NCBI GenBank assembly: GCA_014874425.1
Contig: JACWAG010000016.1
Coordinates: 1-12,972 of the forward strand
Direction of reading: 5' to 3'
From: Syntrophaceae bacterium
GTDB taxonomy: Bacteria; Desulfobacterota; Desulfomonilia; Desulfomonilales; Desulfomonilaceae
Length of the DNA stretch: 12,972 nucleotides
Shown here: positions 1 to 5,877 of the stretch, one piece after another
Numbering within the stretch: position 1 is the first letter of the stretch
How the letters are laid out: the number at the start of each line of letters is the position of its first letter
Program-made: the position numbers and the translations under genes
Notes under the pieces: model-generated
The model's input: the letters and a program-made list of their open reading frames with translations, nothing else
What the model was told of the DNA's origin: nothing
The model's database searches: none

Positions 1-2
1 GA

Positions 3-1568
3 AACTATAGACCACAATTACTCAAAATCATTGATTTTATAGAGTCAAACGAGGCCACATTAAAAACAATTGAAGGGCGACTAAAAACCCTCTTATCGAT
101 GGCCGAAAATGATTCTAGACAATCCTCATCTATGGTTGACGACCTCCTTGAAGATATGAAGAGTGTTCTGATGCTGCCGTCTTCAACTCTTCTGAAAATG
201 TTCCCCCGACTTGTGAGGGACCTCTCCGGGGATCAGAAAAAAAAGATCAAACTCACTATTGATGGTGGGGACATAGAAATTGACAGGAGAATTCTTGAAG
301 AAATGAAGGACCCTTTGATCCATCTGGTCAGAAATGCTATTGACCACGGTTTGGAGGGACCCGACGTTAGAATTCGTAAAGGTAAGAACGAAGAGGGATC
401 ACTGTCTATATCAATTTCTCAACTTGGAGCAAAAAAGGCTGAGATAGTCGTCACCGATAATGGTTCAGGAATAGACCCCGAAAAAGTTAAGCTCGCGGCT
501 CTCAGGAGGAACATCATCACTGAGCAGGAGTTGCGTAACCTCAGTAATGAGGAAGCGATCTACCTGATATTCAAATCTGAAGTTTCCACAAGCCCTATAA
601 TAACAGATTTGTCAGGCAGAGGTTTGGGCTTGGCAATAGTACGGGAAAAAGCAGAAAAACTCGGAGGAATAGTCATTGTCGAATCAAAGGTAGACGTGGG
701 AACTGTGTTTCGTATCCAACTACCGGTTACGCTTGCTACTTTTAGAGGCACGCTGGCGAAGGTAGGATCAGAACTCTTTGTGATCCCTACTGTTAACGTG
801 ATCCGTGCCGGCCGGGTAAGGCGAGACTCAATCCGCACTGTAGAGAATCGTGACACAATAACAATGAATGGTCACGTATTATCTTTGGTCCGGATGACAG
901 ACATTTTGGAAATTGAACCCGGACCTAACCAGGATGAAAAGTCGCAGTTTGTGACTATAGTGATCCTGGGCGCAGCCGAGCAAAAAATCGCGTTCAGTGT
1001 TGATGCTATCTTAAATGAACAGGAAGTGCTTGTAAAAAGTATGGGACGTCAATTGTCTCGAGTCCGTAATGTTTCTGCCGGAACTGTTTTAGGTTCCGGC
1101 CAGGTCGCTCTTATTCTGAATGTTTCTGACCTGATTAGGTCAGCCATGCGAAGCACCGGCGAAAGTCTGTTCGCTCACACCAAGAAATCTCAAGAAGTAT
1201 TAAAAAGAAAGTCGATTCTTGTAGTGGAAGACTCAATCACGTCTAGAATGTTGCTGAAGAATATTTTAGAATCAGCAGGCTATGATGTTCAAACTGCCGT
1301 GGATGGAGCAGACGCATGGGCGACGCTAAAAACGGGAAATTTTGATGTCGTGGTTTCCGACATAGAAATGCCCCGAATGGATGGATTTGAACTCACAGCA
1401 AAAATTCGAGGAGATGAAACTCTTAAAAATGTTCCAGTCGTGGTAGTAACATCTCTTGAATCGAGAGAAGACAGAGAAAGAGGAATCGATGTAGGCGCCA
1501 ACGCCTATATCATCAAGAGTGGTTTTGAGCAGAACAGCCTTTTATCAGTCGTGAAACGGCTTGTTTAG
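3..1568 (+). CDS. cheA: CheA-type histidine kinase with fused C-terminal receiver (5' end outside window)
   Basis: This is the C-terminal part of a cytoplasmic chemosensory kinase. CheA autophosphorylates on an HPt histidine and passes the phosphate to receivers. The frame is open from the left edge through the Met codon at 99, so that Met is internal and the HPt domain lies upstream. Counting from Met-99, a helical dimerisation-like stretch covers about residues 1-45. The ATPase domain follows, with an N box (HLVRNAIDHG, about 75-84), a G1 box (DNGSGID, 120-126) and a G2 box (GRGLGLAIV, 173-181). A CheW-like coupling domain spans about 210-350. A receiver spans about 371-489, with acceptor Asp421, conserved Thr451 and Lys473. 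CheA-receiver fusions occur in Wsp, Frz and Pil-Chp type systems. cheB starts 15 nt downstream, so the two are probably co-transcribed. The family is certain. The output (motility, c-di-GMP, development or other) cannot be read from this fragment. Confidence 0.95.
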   Translation, partial: NYRPQLLKIIDFIESNEATLKTIEGRLKTLLSMAENDSRQSSSMVDDLLEDMKSVLMLPSSTLLKMFPRLVRDLSGDQKKKIKLTIDGGDIEIDRRILEEMKDPLIHLVRNAIDHGLEGPDVRIRKGKNEEGSLSISISQLGAKKAEIVVTDNGSGIDPEKVKLAALRRNIITEQELRNLSNEEAIYLIFKSEVSTSPIITDLSGRGLGLAIVREKAEKLGGIVIVESKVDVGTVFRIQLPVTLATFRGTLAKVGSELFVIPTVNVIRAGRVRRDSIRTVENRDTITMNGHVLSLVRMTDILEIEPGPNQDEKSQFVTIVILGAAEQKIAFSVDAILNEQEVLVKSMGRQLSRVRNVSAGTVLGSGQVALILNVSDLIRSAMRSTGESLFAHTKKSQEVLKRKSILVVEDSITSRMLLKNILESAGYDVQTAVDGADAWATLKTGNFDVVVSDIEMPRMDGFELTAKIRGDETLKNVPVVVVTSLESREDRERGIDVGANAYIIKSGFEQNSLLSVVKRLV

Positions 1569-1583
1569 GTACGGGCTATTATT

Positions 1584-2642
1584 ATGATTAGAGTGCTTAT
1601 TGTGGACGACTCAGCGGTTGTGCGGGACCTCCTGAAACATATTCTTAGTTCGGACGTTGAAATAGTCGTGATTGGAGAGGCGAAAGACGGACTGGAAGCA
1701 GTTGAATTAGTAGCCAAACATAAGCCCGATGTCGTCACCATGGACATAAATATGCCTCGACTCAACGGGTTTGAAGCCACTCGCCAAATCATGGAAAAAA
1801 ACCCTATTCCGATAGTAATAGTCACTGCAAGCTGGGACCCTAATGATGTCGGAAAGACGTGGTTGGCGATGGAGGCTGGAGCTGTCGCCGCGCTTGAAAA
1901 GCCTAGGTATTCCACTGAGGAAGATTATAAAAAAAGTTCTGAAAATATAATCGACACCATCAAACTTATGTCACAGGTTAAGGTCGTTCGAAGGTGGTCG
2001 CCTAATAAGATTCGCAATTTACAATCTGAAACCCCAACCAAGATTCATAATGGATTAACTGTACGACCGCACGGAATAGTAGCCATTGGAGCTTCAACGG
2101 GTGGACCACCGGTGATCAAGGAATTACTGGAGGCCCTTCCTTCCGATTTTCCCACGCCTATTGTAATCGTTCAACACATTGCCAGAAATTTCACCACAGG
2201 ATTTGCGGAATGGCTTGATCAATCCACATCGTTAAACGTAAGGGTCGCAAAACATGCCGACCGATTGGAACCAGGCGTCGTCTATGTCGCCCCAGATGGA
2301 TTACACATGAAAGTGGATTTCTCCAGTCATGTTGTTCTAACTAATGACCCACCGGAAAATGGCTTGAGACCGTCTGTATCCTATCTTTTTCGATCCGTTG
2401 CCTCTGTTTTTGGAAATAGGGCAATTGGGATACTACTCACAGGTATGGGTAGAGATGGGGCAAATGAGCTGAAAATACTAAAGGATAAAGGCGCAATAAC
2501 TATAGCTCAAGACAAAGAGACATCAGTGGTTCACGGTATGCCCGGGGAAGCCATAAAGATCGGCGGCGCGTCTCACATAGCTCCGTCCCACAAAATAGCC
2601 GGCTTGCTCTTACGACTAGTAGGTGGAGGCGAGAAGAAATGA
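1584..2642 (+). CDS. cheB: CheB, receiver-regulated protein-glutamate methylesterase
   Basis: CheB removes methyl groups from glutamates of chemoreceptors, and deamidates glutamines, to reset receptor sensitivity. Its receiver activates it when phosphorylated by CheA. The protein has 352 residues, the usual length. The receiver (about 1-125) has acidic residues Asp8 and Asp9, acceptor Asp54, Thr81 and Lys106. After a linker, the esterase domain (about 162-348) carries the catalytic triad Ser171 (in GASTGGP), His198 (in VQHIARNF) and Asp291 (in TGMGRDGA). All catalytic positions are intact. It lies 15 nt after the CheA gene, with only a weak ribosome binding site before the ATG. Its stop overlaps the next start as ATGA. 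Its presence implies methylated chemoreceptors and a CheR elsewhere in the genome; neither is in this window. Confidence 0.96.
   Translation: MIRVLIVDDSAVVRDLLKHILSSDVEIVVIGEAKDGLEAVELVAKHKPDVVTMDINMPRLNGFEATRQIMEKNPIPIVIVTASWDPNDVGKTWLAMEAGAVAALEKPRYSTEEDYKKSSENIIDTIKLMSQVKVVRRWSPNKIRNLQSETPTKIHNGLTVRPHGIVAIGASTGGPPVIKELLEALPSDFPTPIVIVQHIARNFTTGFAEWLDQSTSLNVRVAKHADRLEPGVVYVAPDGLHMKVDFSSHVVLTNDPPENGLRPSVSYLFRSVASVFGNRAIGILLTGMGRDGANELKILKDKGAITIAQDKETSVVHGMPGEAIKIGGASHIAPSHKIAGLLLRLVGGGEKK
2625..2642 (+). promoter_or_regulatory. Translational coupling site: ribosome binding site and ATGA overlap
   Basis: GGAGG at 2625-2629 lies inside the last codons of cheB, 9 nt before the ATG at 2639. The start codon overlaps the cheB stop TGA (2640-2642). 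This arrangement usually means that translation of the downstream kinase depends on translation of cheB, so the two are made in linked amounts. Confidence 0.75.
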
Positions 2643-5230
2643 AAACTGAATCGTTTCAGGACTCTTCGGACCTGGGGGAGAACTCAAACACGAAGATCCT
2701 GGTGGTCGAAGACAGCCCAACTCAGGCCATTCGCCTTCAACACATACTTGAGACAAGGGGGTTCGAAGTCGCTGTAGCGTTTAACGGCAAGGCCGCTCTT
2801 GAGCACCTCGAACACGATCGCCCTTCAATAGTGATTAGCGACGTCATCATGCCCGAGATGGACGGTTACGAGCTTTGTAAACGTATCAAGTCGGATGAAA
2901 GGTTTAAAGATATTCCTGTAATTATTTTGACGTCACTTTCAGATCCGGAAGATATAATAAAAGGTTTGGAAGTCGGCGCGGACAACTTCATCACCAAGCC
3001 GTACCAGGAAAAACTTCTTGTTTCAAGAATTCAATACATTATTGTAAATAAAGAACTAAGAGCTAAATCCACATCAGGTTTAGGTATTGAAATTTTTTTC
3101 GCAGGTCGAAAACACTTCCTCGAAGCGGATCGAATCCAAATCGTTGATTTATTACTTTCCTCTTACGAGACCGCGGTTCAAAATTATCATGATCTTGAAA
3201 AAAGTAATGAGGAACTTATTCGAGCCAATGAATTAGTTTCCGCTGAGGCCAACAAACTTCGAACTTTGATTGAGTGCCTCGACGCGGGAATCGTCTTTGC
3301 CGACGAGAACGACATAATTACCGAAATCAACAACCGACTGGCCGAATTGTTTGGAGCGAAACGAGCCGACGTACTGGGACAAACGATCTGGAAGGTTCAT
3401 AGGGATAACCCTTATCTTGGACACGTTCGAGAAATTATATCCGGTTTCAAAAAAGGCCTTTCACATGAACGGGTTTCAATGGATCGTAAGCTTTTGGGTC
3501 GAGACCTTTCTATGCGGGTCCAACCTATCTTTGAAAATGAAGTTTATAAAGGCGTTATATTGAGTGTCATAGATGTAAGCGATTTTGTTCAGGCGCAGGA
3601 GCAAACCAAGCAGGCGAATCGAGCAAAAGGCCAATTTCTCGCCAACATGAGCCATGAGATAAGGACCCCTCTCAATGGAATAGTCGGGATGGCCCAATTG
3701 GCCCTCAATACAAGCCTGAACGATCACCAACGAGAATACATTGAGGCCATAAGGACGTCCTCTCAGGATTTAATTAATATAATAAATGACATATTAGATT
3801 TTTCAAAGATTGAGGCGGGCAAGTTGTCACTGTCGCCTGAGCTATTCAGCCTAAGGGAATCCGTGTCCAACGTATTATCCAACCTGGCCCTTCAATCTCA
3901 CACTAAAGGCGTAGAATTGATTTATGACGTGGAGGATGACACTCCGGATCAAATAATTGGAGACGCTGGCAGGTTGAGACAGATTCTCATTAATCTTTTA
4001 GGAAACGCCATCAAGTTTACCGAGCACGGGGAAATCTATGTCAATATCAAGGCAGAGCCTTTGACGCAAAATACTCTAAAACTTTATTTTGCAGTTCGAG
4101 ATACAGGGGTAGGTATTCCAAGTGATAAACTGGAGACTATCTTTCAAGCGTTCGAACAGGTTGATTCTTCGTCTACACGTCAATTCGGCGGCACGGGTCT
4201 GGGCTTGGCTGTTTCTTCCCAGCTTTGTCAGATGATGGGGGGAGACATCTGGGTTGAAAGTGAGTTGGGAAAAGGAAGCGTCTTTTATTTCACGGTAAAG
4301 ATGGAACGAGGCCATGAAGAGACGGGGAAAACAGCGTTGACCGGATCACTTAACGCCCTTTCAAGGCTTTCTGTATTGCTGGTTGAAGATAATGCGACAA
4401 ACCGGAGATTGTTTTACCATACGCTTTCTAAATCCGGACTAATTGCAAAGTCGGCCTCAAACGCCGGGGAGGCGATTTCAATCCTTCGAGCCGCCAAACA
4501 AGCTAATCATAAGTTTGACTTCATTTTGGCCGACATGACATTGCCGGACATGACAGGATTGGAACTGATTAATGATGTCAAAAGCCGGGACTTGGCGCCT
4601 AAGTCAAAATTCATTCTGTTGGTCCCTAGAGGTCTCTCTCTCGACACCGTTAAATGTGAGTATCTCGATCTCACTGTCTTCATATCAAAACCTACCAGTC
4701 CCTCTGAACTCATAGCTGGATTGCTGAAGACTATGAATGTGTCGGAAACGCTATCTTCAACAAAGACTACCCTGGTCGGGTCGCACAAATCGGATGAAAC
4801 AAAGGAGTCGCTCCGGATACTTGTCGCTGAAGACAACCTGATAAACCAGAAGTTGGCCAAATACATGCTTTCAAACTTAGGGCATGACGTTACTCTCGCG
4901 GCCAATGGCAAAGAAGCAGTGGAACACTCGGAGAATAGCAAGTTTGACTTAATACTCATGGATGTCCAGATGCCGGTCATGGATGGCCTTGAGGCAACGC
5001 GTCTGATTCGAGAGAGTGAGAAACAATCCGACCTGCACATTCCTATAATCGCCCTCACTGCACACGCCATGAAAGGGGATAGGGAACGTTGCCTGGAAGC
5101 GGGCATGGATGACTATATTTCAAAACCCATAAATTATCCCGAACTTATGGAAGCTATCAACAGAATTCACGCTGAATACCCTCGGAGTGTAGGACCGTTA
5201 GTTGCAAATAGACCCAATCCAGTTTCTTAA
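2639..5230 (+). CDS. Soluble hybrid histidine kinase: receiver-PAS-HisKA-HATPase-receiver-receiver
   Basis: This 863-residue multi-domain kinase probably works in a phosphorelay. Receiver 1 (about 19-140) has acceptor Asp68, Thr98 and Lys120. A predicted coiled coil (about 170-210) leads into a PAS domain (about 205-318). The HisKA domain has phospho-acceptor His339 in a typical SHEIRTPLNG motif. The HATPase has an N box (Asn456), DTGVGI (488-493) and GGTGLGLA (517-524). Receiver 2 (about 577-698) has Asp632 and Lys684, but Val662 stands where Thr or Ser is expected. Receiver 3 (about 725-845) has Asp775, Thr807 and Lys829. I see no membrane segment, signal peptide or HPt domain, so the protein should be cytoplasmic. 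Because it begins with a receiver, its input may be phosphotransfer from the upstream CheA, which is inference. The start is fixed by the ATGA overlap with cheB and by a GGAGG 9 nt upstream. Confidence 0.95.
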   Translation: MKTESFQDSSDLGENSNTKILVVEDSPTQAIRLQHILETRGFEVAVAFNGKAALEHLEHDRPSIVISDVIMPEMDGYELCKRIKSDERFKDIPVIILTSLSDPEDIIKGLEVGADNFITKPYQEKLLVSRIQYIIVNKELRAKSTSGLGIEIFFAGRKHFLEADRIQIVDLLLSSYETAVQNYHDLEKSNEELIRANELVSAEANKLRTLIECLDAGIVFADENDIITEINNRLAELFGAKRADVLGQTIWKVHRDNPYLGHVREIISGFKKGLSHERVSMDRKLLGRDLSMRVQPIFENEVYKGVILSVIDVSDFVQAQEQTKQANRAKGQFLANMSHEIRTPLNGIVGMAQLALNTSLNDHQREYIEAIRTSSQDLINIINDILDFSKIEAGKLSLSPELFSLRESVSNVLSNLALQSHTKGVELIYDVEDDTPDQIIGDAGRLRQILINLLGNAIKFTEHGEIYVNIKAEPLTQNTLKLYFAVRDTGVGIPSDKLETIFQAFEQVDSSSTRQFGGTGLGLAVSSQLCQMMGGDIWVESELGKGSVFYFTVKMERGHEETGKTALTGSLNALSRLSVLLVEDNATNRRLFYHTLSKSGLIAKSASNAGEAISILRAAKQANHKFDFILADMTLPDMTGLELINDVKSRDLAPKSKFILLVPRGLSLDTVKCEYLDLTVFISKPTSPSELIAGLLKTMNVSETLSSTKTTLVGSHKSDETKESLRILVAEDNLINQKLAKYMLSNLGHDVTLAANGKEAVEHSENSKFDLILMDVQMPVMDGLEATRLIRESEKQSDLHIPIIALTAHAMKGDRERCLEAGMDDYISKPINYPELMEAINRIHAEYPRSVGPLVANRPNPVS

Positions 5231-5244
5231 GATCTGAAATCACA

Positions 5245-5274
5245 ATATTTTTCTTTAATTTTACCTAAAAATAT
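5245..5274 (+). terminator. Weak A/T inverted repeat after the signalling operon
   Basis: ATATTTTT (5245-5252) and AAAAATAT (5267-5274) form a perfect 8-bp inverted repeat with a 14-nt loop, starting 15 nt after the hybrid kinase stop. A stem of only A-T pairs is weak, and no clean T run follows it. It may be a poor terminator or chance in AT-rich DNA. The TATGAT at 5272-5277 at its right edge could also be a -10 element for the next gene, but no good -35 element precedes it. Confidence 0.25.
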
Positions 5275-5344
5275 GATATGTAGCATTTATATTTGAGTTG
5301 GTGGGCTAACCATCATTGGGTTTGGGCGTTTAAGGAGTTACGGC

Positions 5345-5638
5345 ATGAAGTTCTTTATTATGTTTGTTGGTTTACTTGCTATTATAGTTTATTCTACAGA
5401 GCCTTCTTTCGCAACAGACCAAACTTTATCCATTATTGCCAATCAGCAGGTTTGCCATATTCTTGAGGATTCTCCCTCATGCTCAGGAATCGCTCCACAA
5501 AAGAGCCAAAGCGCTGATCTACCTTTAAATGCAACTCTCTCCATGAAAGATAGCCAAAACTTCTCAAAATCCTCAAAGACCAACATGGATATGCAACGCA
5601 CTTATAAGGAGCTTAGCGGAAGGGTCAAGCGGGACTAA
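5345..5638 (+). CDS. Small predicted exported protein of unknown function
   Basis: I do not recognise this 97-residue protein. It starts with a typical signal peptide: Lys2, a hydrophobic core at about 3-16, and a likely cleavage site after Ala23 (PSFA-TDQ). The mature part is about 74 residues, polar and rich in Ser and Lys. Its only cysteines, Cys37 and Cys46, could form a disulfide outside the cytoplasm. The C-terminus is basic (SGRVKRD). There is no lipobox and no further membrane segment. A good ribosome binding site (AAGGAG, 5332-5337) lies 7 nt before the ATG, which supports a real gene. It stands alone between the chemosensory operon and the lpxC fusion, with intergenic gaps on both sides. 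A periplasmic or secreted location is likely. A role in the neighbouring signalling systems is only a guess from position. Confidence 0.65.
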   Translation: MKFFIMFVGLLAIIVYSTEPSFATDQTLSIIANQQVCHILEDSPSCSGIAPQKSQSADLPLNATLSMKDSQNFSKSSKTNMDMQRTYKELSGRVKRD

Positions 5639-5654
5639 CAATAGTCATTAGTCC
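5632..5654 (+). terminator. Short hairpin overlapping the stop of the small exported protein gene
   Basis: GGACTAA (5632-5638) and TTAGTCC (5648-5654) pair perfectly over 7 bp with a 9-nt loop. The left arm includes the TAA stop. A second TAGTC (5642-5646) allows an alternative pairing with GACTA (5633-5637). Only a short ACCTTT follows, so this is at best a weak terminator or an mRNA 3' end structure. Confidence 0.35.
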
Positions 5655-5803
5655 ACCTTTAATGGTTGAAGCGAAGCCCAAGATCCAAGAAATAAGTTTT
5701 GCAGTTGGTTTCCCGTCACCTTACTCAGATCATAATAATCAGTCTTTACAAGCTCTTCGGGCGAAACAGAGTCTGTTTAATCCCCTAAGTACTATATTGC
5801 TGG

Positions 5804-5832
5804 TTGATTATATTATTACAAGCGGCTATATT
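5804..5832 (+). promoter_or_regulatory. Candidate sigma-70 promoter for the receiver-LpxC gene
   Basis: TTGATT (5804-5809) and TATATT (5827-5832) are separated by 17 nt and match the -35 and -10 consensus at four and five of six positions. Transcription would start near 5839, leaving a leader of about 40 nt before the first ATG. The surrounding 5639-5877 intergenic stretch holds no convincing gene. This is pattern matching only; AT-rich DNA gives such matches by chance. Confidence 0.45.
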
Positions 5833-5844
5833 CCTTAGCGGCTA
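5821..5844 (+). repeat. 8-bp direct repeat around the candidate -10 element
   Basis: AGCGGCTA occurs at 5821-5828 and again at 5837-5844, a 16-bp centre-to-centre distance, with the putative -10 element between and overlapping the first copy. Paired short direct repeats across a promoter can be an operator for a regulator that binds one face of the helix. No matching copies were noticed at the other promoters here. Confidence 0.4.
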
Positions 5845-5877
5845 AATTATGACCATTAAAATATAATTCGATCATTC

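Noticed and set aside
99..101. Met codon at 99 as a true start of the CheA-receiver gene
   Set aside because: The frame is open from the window edge, the upstream codons give a helical sequence that fits the dimerisation region, and CheA needs an N-terminal HPt. This Met is internal.
4507..5106. 199-codon open frame on the minus strand opposite the hybrid kinase receivers 2 and 3
   Set aside because: It mirrors well-conserved receiver coding sequence, lacks a recognisable domain or ribosome binding site, and is best explained as a shadow frame.
5281..5344. Possible riboswitch or structured leader before the small exported protein gene
   Set aside because: Only short, weak pairings such as TGGT/ACCA are visible, with no recognisable riboswitch core.
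5662..5838. 58-codon open frame from ATG at 5662 to TAG at 5836-5838 in the intergenic stretch before the lpxC fusion
   Set aside because: There is no ribosome binding site, no recognisable protein character, and its end runs through the best promoter candidate. Chance is the simpler reading.
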